Positions 51,207 to 63,325 of a stretch of 64,000 nt of DNA are shown here, in pieces. The notes under the pieces are model-generated. The model did not search any database and had not been told where the DNA came from. It saw nothing but the letters and a program-made list of their open reading frames with translations. How positions within the stretch are numbered: the stretch's first letter is position 1; each line of letters starts with the position of its first letter. The translations under genes were made by a program, and so were the position numbers. The DNA is from Cyanodermella asteris (lineage: Eukaryota; Ascomycota; Lecanoromycetes; Ostropales; Stictidaceae), in assembly GCA_900618795.1 (NCBI GenBank), contig UYJD01000013.1:335418-399417 (forward strand), read 5' to 3'.

Positions 51207-52010
51207 ATGGCGCAACCTCAGCGCATCTCCATCACCATCTGCGGCGACGGCGGCTGTGGTAAGTCGTCCATCACGTTGCGATTGGTGCGCTCCGCCTGGA
51301 CATCCGAGTACGACCCTACGATCGAGGACAGCTACAGCGTGACGCGCACAATCGACGGCATACCCGTCCTCCTCTCGCTTACCGACACCGCGGGTCAGGA
51401 GGAGTACCGGGGCCTCATATCATCCTCTTCGCTCGCCAGCGACGCTTTTCTGCTGGTCTACGACATTACCAACCCGGAAAGCTTGCAGAGCCAATTACCG
51501 TATTTCCTGGATCTGGTCGAGCAGGAACGTGAGACGCGCGCAGAGGGCATCAAGCGGCCCGGAGCTGACGGACAGAATGAATTCGGGGCAGTGGAGCCGA
51601 TCATCATCGTGGCGGGCAACAAGTGCGATCTGAAGGATGAGCGCAAGATCACCGCTCGTGAAGGCTTAGAATGGGCTCGGCAACGGAACTGCGGCTTCAT
51701 GGAGACGAGCGCAAAGGAGTGTGTCAACGTCGAAGAAACGTTTGCACTGATAGTGCGACGAGTCCGACAAGCAAGGATAGCGCACAGCCAACAGCAAAGC
51801 GGTGCCCCCGTGGCTGGCGCGGCTGACGGAGCTGGCCCACGAAGCAACCACGCCAGCAGAGATCTTTCGGGGAAGCTTGACCCGAACGCTGAAGGTACAT
51901 ATTTGCGAGGCTCGCCTCTGACCGGGGATGACGAAAAGGGCAACGCAGATTCGAATGGTGCTTCGTCGAAGGAGAAAGGCCGGTGGTGGAAATGGGCGAA
52001 ATGCTGGTGA
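51207..52010 (+). CDS. Ras-family small GTPase without a CAAX box
   Basis: Intronless, 267 residues. GTPase motifs are complete: P-loop GDGGCGKS (13-20), effector loop YDPTIEDSY (35-43), DTAGQEEY (60-67), NKCD (138-141) and ETSAK (166-170). DTAGQEEY and the effector loop place it in the Ras/Rap group. Two oddities: an insertion of about 20 residues before the NKCD strand (around ETRAEGIKRPGADGQNEF), and a long hydrophilic tail that ends KGRWWKWAKCW with the cysteine second from the end, so there is no CAAX motif. I see no 3' intron that would restore one. Membrane attachment would need another mechanism, perhaps the basic/tryptophan tail. Nucleotide switching in signalling or polarity is family inference. 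Confidence 0.9.
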   Translation: MAQPQRISITICGDGGCGKSSITLRLVRSAWTSEYDPTIEDSYSVTRTIDGIPVLLSLTDTAGQEEYRGLISSSSLASDAFLLVYDITNPESLQSQLPYFLDLVEQERETRAEGIKRPGADGQNEFGAVEPIIIVAGNKCDLKDERKITAREGLEWARQRNCGFMETSAKECVNVEETFALIVRRVRQARIAHSQQQSGAPVAGAADGAGPRSNHASRDLSGKLDPNAEGTYLRGSPLTGDDEKGNADSNGASSKEKGRWWKWAKCW

Positions 52011-52909
52011 AGGACGCCAGGATGGAAGAAGGAATTTCAGCACCACAAAAGCTGATGAGAGATGAACTGAAGATACCCCAAAGTTGGAGTCGCGACATAA
52101 AAGAGAGAAGGAGATGTTACTGGAAAGTTTCATTGGGTAATTATGGGTCCACACCTTTCCGAAAAAGGTCCAACGCTATACAACCAAGTCATTCAAGATG
52201 TGTCTGCCCCTACGTGAACATGTTTGCTGTGAATCTTAATGTAGCATCAGCATTGCTTCCTGACGAAGAGACGGCTCATTGTGTGTCCGCGGAATTGACA
52301 AAAGTGATGGCGGCGAGCGTCGTTTGATACTTTACCGCCATGCTGTCTCAACATGGCGATTTGTCTACTCGGATCGGCTATTGCTGGCAGACGCAAACGG
52401 AGTGGAGTGCTAGGTTTGTTCCAGCTGACCGGTGCGCGAGCGTGAATGACCTAACTGCGGTCGATGCGTCGAATTGGAGTTGAAGTGGGGAGCGGAACTC
52501 GAAAGCTTAAAGCTGAATCTCCCACCAAGAGGTCACTCAGCTCCATCCTAAATCCTTCACCTATATTCCGTCATCTCACCACCATCCGGCCACGTCCCGG
52601 TAACTTCCTTGCTCCTTCCGTCGCCGCTAGTCGGCGTGTTTGACATCGCCGTCTCGGTGAATATTGCTGCTTCGAACGCGTATCGCTGCGTCGGCGGCGG
52701 TGGGCGGATGTCGGTTGGCGGAGCAGAGCCGTCCTGACTCCGGATGCGCTTCTCGAATTCACCCATGAGACGTGGTTCATTTTGTCGTGTTTTGTCTGGG
52801 TTTTATTCGAATTCGTTCTTGCTTGGAGCTCCGACTTCCTTCCGAGCTGGAACCACACTGTACTTGAGCGCTCCGAAACGACACAACGACCACCTGTACT
52901 GATCAAACG
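52011..52909. other. Intergenic region
   Basis: Nothing recognised; promoter of the F-box gene at 52910. Confidence 0.45.
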
Positions 52910-54515
52910 ATGGATATGGTTCACACGCCCTTCGACGGCAGCTCCCAGAGCTTGCCTGCGTCCCTTTCGAGCAAATGTCTAGATGAGCTGCCCATGGAGA
53001 TCTTGTGTGAAATCGCTGGCCAGTTGGACCATAACGATGACTGCTCTGACCTTGCGCATCTTCGAGCAACCTGCCGGCGGCTGTGCAAGGCAGCCACCCC
53101 TACGCTATTTCGTAGCGTCACTATCCAACCCTCTGACCTGTATGACAGCGACGATGAGGAGTCTGACACCAACTGGCACTCCATCGCCCTCGACGATCAT
53201 CTCCGATTTCATGTGCGTCATGTGATCGTTCAATTTGAACGTTATGTCTACAACGTCAGTCAGCTGCTGGACTACTTCCGTTTGAGATTTCCAGCCGGCT
53301 CGACAACACTGAGAGGCCATTTCCCCAATCTTCGCTCCATTAATCTGAGGCTCCCCAAGGATCTACGGGGATCGCGGACCCACGTCCGGCAGCTCTTCTC
53401 TGCTGTCTCGGCCTCGGGTGCTTGCGATCCGGAGAGCCTGACCATCTCGCAGCTAAATCTGATCAAGGGGATCTCAAACAGCCAGCCGCTCTTGAGCCTC
53501 GGCGATTTCCAACCGCAGGATCGACCCAGGACCACTCCTCGCCGTCTTCATCTTTCATTCGCAAATTGTCCATCGGACATCCTGAGCCTCAACCCCGTGT
53601 CCGACGGAGCCCTCTACGAACTGAGCGCCTGGGAGGGCGTCCCGATCAAGCTCCGAAGAGACTGGCTCAAACCCGGCTCCTCGACCCTGACGTACCTCAG
53701 CCTCTACTCGCCAAACTACTGGGGCGCCTTCCCGCACATTGACTTTCGAAGATTGAAGTTTTCGTGTCTGAAGAGTCTGGCGCTCGGAAACTACTGCTTT
53801 GCACAGCCTTGTCAGATGGATTCGATCCTTGCCATGACCACTCTCGAATCTTTGCTCCTGGACGACTGTCCCGTCTTGTTCTTGGCCATGCTGTATTTCG
53901 AGACCGAGAAGAAGCTTGGAATAGACATCTCGAATTGGAAATGCCGACCTTCGAGATTCAGTAGCGTGTACATGATCTACGAACCAGATCTACGATGGAA
54001 GGACTATTTTCCGAGAATTGCAACGTCCCTTCCACGACTGCGTCGCTTCGGATTCAGACCCGGCGACTGGTCTTGGATGAGTAGTCATGTAAGTCTGACA
54101 CATTTATGCCTTGACTTGCGTCGAGGCAAGTTTGATCACAAGGAGCACCGAGCTGACTGGTTTCTTTTAGAATGCCGCCATGGAACAGCACAACGATTTC
54201 TCCATAAACTGGCAGCCACAGTCCCGATACGTGGCTTTCTGCGCCGACAGACACGGTTGGCTGGAACTCATGGCGAGACCTCCGGGCGTGGAAGACAAGT
54301 TCTTCCGCGTCGACCTGGACAAGGAATTGAACTGGCGCCTGAGGGATGTGTTTACCCAGTACATGGGGACCGGGACCGATGTCCCTCAGGTCACGGAAAA
54401 AATGGTCGAAGAAGACGAGGCGGCGTTGAAGGACTTGCTCGACGTGATCGAGGCGCGGGCGAGGAGACGAGATGACGACCTACATGCCGTTCCTCGATTG
54501 GGGCCAGAGGCTTGA
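52910..54515 (+). CDS. F-box protein
   Basis: Two exons, 52910-54088 and 54171-54515, 507 residues. The 82-nt intron starts GTAAGT, has GCTGAC and ends TTTTAG; the frame also runs on into the intron, so an unspliced reading gives a wrong tail. The F-box is at residues about 24-69: CLDELPMEILCEIAGQL, then HLRATCRRLCKAATPTLF. The remainder contains leucine-rich stretches such as LTYLSLYSPNYWG and LKSLALGNYCF, resembling the irregular LRR-like substrate regions of fungal F-box proteins. It should link a substrate to the SCF ubiquitin ligase through Skp1. Substrate unknown. The second exon (MEQHNDFSINWQPQSRYVAF...) is charged and ends at LGPEA. Confidence 0.85.
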
Positions 54516-54833
54516 GCGATGACCTCCACGTTTCGGTTGTGACCGAGGATGACCACGCGGGACTTGGCTTCGACAGCGCCTCGTTTCCAACTCGGGTTTG
54601 GCTTTCAGTTTGATGTCAATTACGACTTTCCATATATTCTTGACGGCAATAATGTATACATTCTGCATCCCAGGTTTTGCGTCCTTCTCTCCTCTGGAAA
54701 ACGATTCCCGATTCAAGTTTCGCTGCGAGACTCTCACTTTCTCTACGATGCAAGAACCCCCTCGGACCCTAGAATAGCTCTCTTCCCGATTATCCAGCAC
54801 GACCTCCCCGCAGAGACCTATCTGCCACCCCAT
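54516..54833. other. Short intergenic region
   Basis: 3' flank of the F-box gene; nothing else recognised. Confidence 0.4.
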
Positions 54834-55217
54834 TCACGCCTGGCCCACCCTCGTCGAACCCACACAGTCCCCCCTCTTCCCTGCCCTCCACGCTCCCCTC
54901 CTCATCCCCAGTATTCTAACCGTGCCCGACCGATCAGATAACAACACGTGCGTCGGCTCCGGCGCATTCGGCCTATGTCTCCGCCCCTTCTCGACCAAAT
55001 AGATGTCCACCGCCTTCATCTCCACGACTCCGTACCCGTCGGTCTCCGTGTTGGTTTCTTTATTGGGCGGTTGAGAGTCTGGCGATGCAGACGGAGGGTG
55101 GGCGCGGAGCCGTGTGTGTTGTAATTCAGGAGGTGATGGTGTTGGTAGGGGGCCGGGGAGGATGGGACCGAGGGGTTGTGAGGGGCGTGTGGGCAGATCG
55201 TTGTGTTTGGGATCCAT
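54834..55217 (-). CDS. Possible small hypothetical protein
   Basis: A 127-codon frame starting at a good context (CACCATGG). The first half is proline-rich (RPSQPLGPILPGPLPTPSPP); the second half looks more like folded protein (VVEMKAVDIYLVEKGRR, PTHVLLSDRSG). There is no signal peptide or known domain, and additional upstream exons are possible. Weak call. Confidence 0.28.
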   Translation of the reverse strand: MDPKHNDLPTRPSQPLGPILPGPLPTPSPPELQHTRLRAHPPSASPDSQPPNKETNTETDGYGVVEMKAVDIYLVEKGRRHRPNAPEPTHVLLSDRSGTVRILGMRRGAWRAGKRGDCVGSTRVGQA

Positions 55218-56718
55218 GGTGAGGGTCGGGAATTGTGAGGTACCGGATTAGGTTTTGCTGAATCGATGGGTTAGTAGGGGATGTAGCTTGCTGATATGCC
55301 TGGATGGCCAGCATTTGCGGGTCGTGAGTTAATGGTCGGATGATGCGTGGATCGTGCGTAGGGCGGATCGACACTTCTTGTTGACTTTTTTTTTGTCCTT
55401 CTCAAAAGTCAAAAGATGGGTGCTCTGGTGTTTTGCTCTCTTTGTTGTGCTCTCCCTGGAAGCGAGTGGTCGCGTTGTTGAGGCCGTGGATGTACGGAGG
55501 ATGGCCTTGGTGAATGGGCAGTTCGAAGGCCTCTGAATCGTCAGACTGTCCAAGGCTGGACTTTGTCAAGGTTCGTCCGCCATGATGAACAGTATAGGCG
55601 TGCGAATGAGTTCACGACTATTGCGAATGTGAGCTTATAATCGATGGCTGCATACGTTGATGTCCAGAAGTCAATATTTTGCCATCGGGAGCGTGTCACA
55701 GGCAAACATGGCATTTTCGCTCGCGAGTGCTAGCCATTTGGCAGCACAACCGCTTCTCCATATGCTTAATTGAACAGATGCCAAGAATAGTCCTCAAATT
55801 ATTGCCATGCAGAGTCTCATGCTGTGTACAGCGTCGTACAAGCTAGGTCAAAGGAAAAGCAGTCACTTTCGTAGGACTTCAGCTCCGGACCGCATTGCTG
55901 TGTGGACTAAAGAAAGATCTGATCATATACTGCCTTCGAAGCCTTCCCGCGGACAAGTATCCTCTCGTGTAGCCCGCCGTTCCGGTTTTTGGTCCGATAA
56001 TGATACAGTCAGAATTATACGTTGGTGGTTGCCGACATGCTTTCAGTTGCATGGTGTCGTCAGTTCGGCGCACGGCCCGCAGCCCTCATTGGCCTGTTGA
56101 CTTTGATGCACGCGACTTCTAGTCTACTTCTTTCTATCACATATTCGCACCTGGTCAGCCATGAACGCCGCTGGCGTGGGTTGAGTCGCAGTAATCAGTG
56201 ACTGGCATGCGATTCATGCTCTTTGTATGTTTAAGATGGGCAATCAAGGCTGTTTGAACCAGAGACATCAGGAAGCATTCGCCGTCGGCCGATTGCCATC
56301 ATGAGAACGGTCCATCTACGACCATGATGCACCAAGAAGTGCTGCCGAAATGAGTGGTAGGGAGAAACCAAATTTGATTGCAGAAGATTCGCGGTTTTCT
56401 GTTCAACTCCACAGTCGAAACGATCTTTATCATGTTTGCTCTCATTTTTCGCTCTTGCCGACTTGAACACGTACGAACGGCGGTTGGCCATACAGAAGAT
56501 GCTTGGCGAGACGCTGGGCTCCTGGTTGTCGATTCTATTCTACTTGAGGTGATTGCATTTTGGGTTGAGTTGTCTGCCTCATCCGCGTTTGTTCTCAACG
56601 ACTTTGGCTTGGCCAAGCCGGATCCTTTTTAGAATGCGAAGGGCATGCTTTGCCTTTACCTTTCGCTCAGATACCATAACAGCATCGGTCAATACAACTT
56701 TGAGCATCTTGATTCACG
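55218..56718. other. Intergenic region
   Basis: No supported gene. Promoter of the F-box-like gene at 56719 lies at the 3' end. Confidence 0.4.
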
Positions 56719-58785
56719 ATGGAAGCTCGGACCACAAAGCCTACGCCGCTCACGGACCTCTGCGACGATGTTCTGTACATCATTTCATCCGAAGTACTTC
56801 CCTTTCGTTGTTTTGACGAACAATACACTGAGTCTAATGTAGCTCGGTGCATGTTCTCGGCCTTCTCTGGCTGCATTTCGACTGACCTGCAAGCGAATCA
56901 ACGTGATCGCCGAGCGGACGTTCCATACAGAGCTGGTTCTGAGTCTAAGTGACATTCTGGCATTGGGACGAATACGTATCCGCGCTGGAATCGCCGCTGA
57001 GCCCACCCGGACGACACAGAACTCCACCCCTCCTCCTGACTTCACGTTGACATATTCAACATCCAGACTCACCGAAGCTTTTCTCGACGGTGATCCTGGC
57101 GAGGCAGATTCACGGCTACTGGAGCAATGTATTCGTTCATCAGAGAGCTGGATATATCGCATGCTGCGCGACACAAATAACTACGTGCAAGAGCTGCTGA
57201 GGGGATACTTTCGGTTGTCCAAAGCGTGGCATTACTTCACGAGGCTGCGGGATCCAAATGATCATCTGCGCCGATTGGTTCGAAAGCTCAAAGTCACGCA
57301 TCCTCGCGCTCGCACACATCTTCCTACTTTCCAAGACTCTGAGTCCGCCTCGGGTCTAGAGATATTGCTACATCATTTGACGACGTTGAAATACCTCATG
57401 TGAGTACCGCTGCTGGAAGTACCTTTCCATGAGACTAGCACATGCGTTCCTTTTGCAAGAATGCTGACACCCTCCCGCAGATGGGATTTCGACCCAAATG
57501 AACTTGTGCTCAAGCTCGACTCCACGTGGCCCAAGTTGCGGCTTGCCACGAGGGTATATCAGATGAAGTGGAGCAATGGTGATCCCATCTGCCACCAGCT
57601 CAGCTTACTCGCCTCTCCGGTGTTGGTAACGGCTTGCTGTACGTTGTATCTGCACCCAGATGAGGAACTGACAACATTGCGCGATATAGGCCGTTCCCTC
57701 AAGCAAAATACGTCACTGAAGCATCTCGATTTGATCTGTCCAGAGGGCCCTGGCGAGTTCTTGTCTCTTCACAACAACTGGTCACCGAATATTTCCGACA
57801 ACAACGGCTCCGTCGGGCTTGAATCACTTACGGTATCGGAAGGCTTAGACGCGAAATCGCCATGCTTTCATCAGATCTCTCCGTTGCTGGAGTTGGCTAA
57901 TTTGCGCAAGCTCATCATCACTCAGACAATGTCAATGCAAGCGATTCGGAGCCTTTTTGGTCGTGTTGCCAATGTGAAGGACCTAGAGTTGTCGGGAAGA
58001 CGATGGGCATGCGGCGCAAGATCGATTCCGTGGTGCTTTTACGAGTGTGAGCTCATACTCTCAATCACGGCACTTGAACGGCTGACGATCTCTTGGCTCC
58101 CGGCAAGCTTTAGTCCATCTATACTGATGAGAGGTATTAGGAAACACCACACATCCCTCAAGTCTTTGTCATTACTTCCCTCGGCGTGGGATGATCGAGT
58201 ATTCAACGGGAAGATGCTCAGTAGGTCGCATCTGAAGACCATCTGTACAACATTTGTCCGTCTTGAAGAACTCAGCTTCTATGCAAGGCTTCACGGGCAG
58301 CTACTCAGATTTCCTGACGGAGTGATCTCGATGCACGATTACATGCATCGGTGGGTCAGTCACGAAGAGATACGTCCCTTTACGAAATGGGTGAGTTATC
58401 ATCTCGAGAACAAATAAGCCCGCCGCTTTTTTTTTTATCAAGCTGACATGTATGAACACAGCCCACTGATTTGACTAGCATCCTGTCAAAGAGCGCCAGC
58501 CTCGCAAGCCTGAAGATATGGACAGACAATATCACTCACGGAGGCACAACGCCGATATCCCATGCCATGTTCGAAGCTTTCATCAGGAAGAGAGCCAATT
58601 CACCTCTCCGACAGCTCACCTGGATGACCGGAAGAACGTGGGACTTTGACCCGCAGAGAGATTGGATGTATGACGAACCCTGGCGCGCTATCGCCTACAC
58701 GAAGACTCCAAGGGATGTGTCCAAAATACCGGGCCCCTATGATCTGACGCAGAAACACGTTGTGGACACTTCATGGCCATTTTAA
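56719..58785 (+). CDS. F-box-like protein with leucine-rich C-terminus, four exons
   Basis: Assembled from splice sites: 56719-56793, 56843-57399, 57481-58390 and 58462-58785, 621 residues. Introns are 49, 81 and 71 nt; the last two have GCTGAC branch points, and all junctions keep the frame (ISSE|LGACSRPS, KYLI|WDFDPN, TKW|PTDLTS). The N-terminus LTDLCDDVLYIISSELGACS followed by LAAFRLTCKRINVIAERTF is a clear F-box that only appears after splicing intron 1. The rest has LRR-like segments: LKHLDLICPEG, LRKLIITQTMSM, VKDLELSGRRW, LERLTISWLP, LEELSFYARL and LASLKIW. A role as SCF substrate adaptor is inferred. It lies 2.2 kb from another F-box gene on the same strand, but the two are not close copies. 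Confidence 0.82.
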
Positions 58786-58852
58786 ATGTATTGATACGCA
58801 CGAATATTCATTGTTTCTTTTCCGTACAATCAAGCGCGTACAACAGAACAAT

Positions 58853-60487
58853 TCAAAGGCTAGCTTTGGAAAAAGGGTAACCTCTCCAATTGGGCCTTTT
58901 GTCGCGACGAAAGAACGTCTCGGGTTTCGACGTGGTGGGATCGTGCTGCCAAAAAAGCTTATCTACCGTCTTGCCGTCGGACGACCCAAAGGAGATCAGA
59001 TGGTGCTTCGGATACGTGAAAGCCCACATGCCCTTCACGCACAGTTCCTGCTTGCGATCCGGCGGCCACCACCAAGTATCTCCATTGTACGGCTCAAGGT
59101 CGTACCCGGTGAGGGGCACGTCTTGCACTCGCATGCGTAGACGTCCGCCGGTCTGTCGCGTCACAGTCAGACAAAAGTTGCCTGCTGCGTTCCAGTAGTG
59201 GCCTTCGTATGACTTGAGCGGTCTGCTGCATTTGCCCCGATGTCCTTTCATCAAATAGGAGTGCAGCTTGGGGAAGTTGTCCAGATTCGCAGCTCTGGCA
59301 GCCTTCGCAAGGTCTGTCAATTTGCTGTTCGGCTTTTCGCCCAGAAGCACGGCCAGTAGCTGTTGCGCCACGAAATCCGTCGGGTCCATGTAGCCGAGTC
59401 CATTGGCCAGTACTACCACCGCTGATTGGCTGCTGGGTACCAGGAATGCTGTCGCCGAACACACTGGCATGTTCCCGGTATGATGATACACCTCGGTCCC
59501 CTTGACACTCATCCCCATGATCGGCGAATTCTTCAGGCCGAGCCATGATACCGTGTTAAGACTCGCCAGTCCCAAGACTCCCAGGCAGAACGGTCTTGTA
59601 CAGCCCTAGACAATAACTCGTCGGTCCGAACACGTTGATATGCGGTTCGAAGATCTCCTTGGTATGCGTAAATGGAGAACCAGAGGTCTCGTTGAGCGTT
59701 GATCGTGACTGCTCCTGTTGTGCCTTCATCAGCTCACGATACCACGTGAGCATATCTTTGATGCTCGACTTGGCTCCATACGCCCCGGCCAAGCCGATGC
59801 CGTCGTTCATCTGCTGAAACGCTATCTGATGATGAGAGCCATCAGAGTCCACGCCATATCCCAAAGCAACATTGTCATAGGCCGCCGTGTCAGAAAGTGT
59901 CGTGCGGGTCATGCCCAACGGTTTCAGGAACCGCCGTTCAATGAGCTGTCCGAGCGTCATTCCAGCGACTGCCTCGACAACTCCGTGATCAGACCGTCAT
60001 TCCACGAAGCGTAGACAAACCTTTTTCGGAAAGGCTTCACGGCAGGGGTGTAGACTGCCATACGAACGAGCTCGCTGTGCGGCAGGAGACATTCGCCATG
60101 CTGATGACCCCAGTAAAAGTCTCCGGCTGCCAGGCCGGTGCGGTTGCTGAGAAGGTCGCGAAGCATCGCCTCGAGCCCAATCTCATCTTGACGTTCTCGG
60201 AACTCGGGCAAGTAGTATCTGATCGGAATGTCCCAGCCCAGTAGACCGTCTTCAACAAGGGCAGCCACAGCAGAAGCCGTCATGGATTTGGTCAGGGACG
60301 CGACGCGATAGATGGTATCATCGTCAGGCGGCAGTTCCTTGCCGACCTCACGTGTGCCATAGTGAGCTGTGTGAATAGCTTCGCCACGGTGGAGGATTCC
60401 AACGGATAGACCCGGGCAATTGCTGATTGAAAGGATGTCTCGAATGAAATCATCTTGATCTCGAATCTGAGCTTGTATTTCCGACAT
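58853..60487 (-). pseudogene. Beta-lactamase-like serine hydrolase with two frame breaks
   Basis: Three consecutive minus-strand frames together cover one family protein: 60487-59957, 59960-59556 and 59575-58853. Motifs are present: SxxK as SLTKS in VASLTKSMTASAVAALV, the tyrosine motif in FVYASWNDGLI, and HTG in YHHTGNMP, as in class C beta-lactamase/EstB-type hydrolases. The frame changes near 59975-59983, where the family pattern ITEVVEAVAGMTLGQL is visible across two frames, and again at a GGG run (59571-59573) in VLPGSLGLASLNTV. Neither place has intron signals. The frame pieces end in a domain with WWWPPDRKQELCVKG. It is divergent from a P450, 436 bp apart. Either a recent pseudogene or two single-base errors. 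Confidence 0.75.
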
Positions 60488-60923
60488 GATGCTCGTACTA
60501 TTGACATGCGATAGCTAGATTCCGAATGTTGAGCAATACAATGTTCTGAGGAGGCTGTATAATCTCAGCTCCTTTGAACGAGACTCAGCTGAAGTTTTGT
60601 CAACCTCGGCAGGCCTCGAAACAGGCCGGGCTCAACCTTGCACTCAATACCAAGAGCAATGTCGTAGAACCAAGCAAGGAAAGATCGACATGATCTTTGT
60701 CAAAACCGGACATGGTGTTCAAATTGCTGGTCTCGACTGCGCAACCTGTTTCGGTTGGTGAGAGCGTGCCGCTTCACGAGGCCTTCGGGCGAGCTGATGA
60801 GAGACCCAGCTGAGTGGTCCTCTTATAATCATCGTTGCCATACAAGTTGGTGTACATGGACTGTGCCTTTTCCTCCTACCACATCTCTGGACTCCAGGAA
60901 GGAGAAGCTCATTGATGTCGACA
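60488..60923. other. Shared promoter region of hydrolase and P450
   Basis: A 436-bp divergent spacer. TATAATC-like elements occur on the plus strand near 60824 (CTTATAATC) and on the minus side near 60558. Such short spacers often allow co-regulation. Confidence 0.45.
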
Positions 60924-62740
60924 ATGGCCTTCATCATGGCAGACCCGCTTGTGCCGGCGATGGTATCGAGCCTAGTCGCCCTAGCTGCCTATGTGAGCAA
61001 TCGATCGTGCTCAGTGAATTTGTCATGACCGACTGACATGTCGAGTACAGCTCACATATTGCGCTATTCGTGATTTATTCTTCGGTCCGTTGGCCAGTGT
61101 GCCAGGATCGTTCTGGAGCAAAATCTCCACCATTCCATCTTGGTACCGCGCTGCCAAGGGCGATCGCCATATTTGGATTTGGCAGCAGCACCAAATTTAC
61201 GGTACGACCTGCAACTCACTGTTCACCTGATAGCTGAAATTGAAGCAAAGTCTGATGAAGTCGCTCAGGAGACATTATTCGTATCACCCCGGACACCGTT
61301 GTCTTCAAATCGCCAACCGCACTCCGGGATATTTATAACGTTAAAGCCAACGTGACAAGGGCAAGATCGTATGAGCTCTGGCAAAGGAATCAGGATGATG
61401 TCAATACGCTCAACACGGCAGATTTGCAAATTCATCGTAACAAGCGCCGGTTGTTGAATCTTGCATTCACCGAGAAGTCGCTACGCTCTGTGGAAGAATT
61501 CGTCGTGCGCCATGTTGACAGATGGAACGAGATTCTGTTGGCCAACGCTGAAGATGGTGAATGGACAGAGGCCATCAATATCTCAGAGTGGACGGACTGT
61601 CTGGCGTTTGATATCATGGGCGATTTGTCTTTTGGCGTAGAGTTCAACACGAAAGAGCCTGGCGATAACCAATTCCGCAAGGTCCCCGCAGCCATTCATG
61701 ATTACATGAAGTTCACATATCCGGTAAGCAACCATGCCAAAGACGTGCTTGACGACAATTATATCAGGACTAACATTGAGATGTCCGCATAGTGGAAGAA
61801 ATCTGCTCTGGTGAACATCATGCTATGGGCGAAGCCTCGAGGTCTGGGCGCCGTGATGCAAGCAATCACACCTCTTGATGTCAAGGCTTATTACAAGTTC
61901 GTCGAGGAAAGTGTCACCAAGCGTCAAAAGGCACTGGCGGAGGCCAAGGAGAAAGGTCTGCCAACCACGGGAGCTCGAGCCGACCTTCTCCACTATCTTT
62001 GCGAAGCCAGACACCCCGACCATGGCGGATCTGCTTACAGTGCGCAGGAGCTCCTCGCAGAAGCTAATCTTCTCATCGTGGCTGGAAGTGACTCGACGTC
62101 TATTCAGATGGCCAGTTTCTTCTTCTATATCACCCATAATCAGCGTTGCTATGAACAGCTCATCGCCGAGATCCGGGGGACGTTTGCTTCAGCGACTGAG
62201 ATTGTTCAAGGGCCCGAGCTCTCTTCCTGTACCTACTTGCGTGCCTGTCTTGATGAAGCGATGCGCCTCACACCGCCGGGCCCGTCCGAGCTCCCTCGAT
62301 TGGTTCTACCAGGAGGCCAGCTTGTTGACGGTATCTTCTGTCCAGAGGGGACTCAAATCGGCGTGTCGATGTGGTGCTCGGGACGTCACGAAGACCTCGG
62401 AGACCCGTTCGTATACCGGCCAGAACGCTGGATTCCCGAAAAGAGTACAGGCGTCACCGAGGATCATGTGCGCCTCGTCAAGTCTTTCTCTCGCCCATTC
62501 ATTGCAGGACCGCACAACTGTGTTGGACAGAATCTTGCAATGCTTGAGTTGCTCATCACGATCGCCAGGACATTGTGGAGATGCGATATTCGGATCGCCT
62601 CTGGAAGCAAGCTTGGCGAGGGCCATCCGTCCTTGGGCTGGGGAATGCGTGATCCCAAGCAGTATATGGTCCAGGATTATTTTATGTCTGCCCGTAATGG
62701 TCCAATGCTGCAGTTTCGGAAGAGGAAGGCAGCAGAGTAA
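60924..62740 (+). CDS. Cytochrome P450, secondary-metabolism type
   Basis: Four exons from splice sites: 60924-60992, 61051-61201, 61269-61723 and 61793-62740, 540 residues. Introns are 58, 67 and 69 nt, all GT...AG, and every junction keeps the frame (ALAAY|LTYCAIRD, HQIYG|DIIRITPD, FTYP|WKKSAL). The first exon gives a short membrane anchor (MADPLVPAMVSSLVALAAY). P450 motifs: WSKISTIPSWY and GDIIRITPDTV (early beta strands), I-helix LIVAGSDSTSIQ, ExxR as EAMR, PERW in YRPERWIPE, and heme loop FIAGPHNCVGQNLAM with cysteine about 468. It resembles fungal P450s of toxin or benzoate-type clusters; substrate unknown. It is divergent from the frame-broken serine hydrolase, suggesting a former two-gene unit. 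Confidence 0.93.
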
Positions 62741-63325
62741 GGAAATGTACGTGTAGATAGTCTCATTACAAGATATGGACCTAAATGGGAATTGAACTCT
62801 GATGAGGTCCTTAACCCTGCTTTCCACCTGACTGATCGAGCACAAGCTAGCCATATTTGGAATGGCAACATTGTCGCTATGACTCTTCGACGGTGATTGT
62901 AGAGGTTTGCGCTGATGGGGATATGCGCAGTAAATTCTGTCCGCCCACGTCAAAACAGCTACAACTCATTGCCTGTGCCTTGCATCAATTGACGAAGCAA
63001 GTAAAACGAGATGTTGCAGCAGCCATTGTGAGACGCGTCCCTAATAAAGGAAATGGTGATTTCTTAGATCCTGTTCGGCACGCGTCGCCTTTAACGGCAA
63101 CCTCGCAGTTGAGGTTCGGCGATAGAGCGGCCGTGCGTCATTGTTCACCTTTCGACCACCTGCTGCTCATCGAACCACCTCACCAGTCGCGACTCCAATT
63201 CGGCTCGAGATCCCGTCTCTATGATCCAGACTATCAAATACACATAAAGCTAGACAGCTCTTCTGCAATCTAGGAACAACGGGCGCCCAGTCAACGGTGC
63301 TGTACCGCGCAGCCTGCTCCCCAGC
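62741..63325. other. Intergenic region
   Basis: 3' flank of the P450 and promoter of the cyclin gene. Nothing else seen. Confidence 0.45.
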
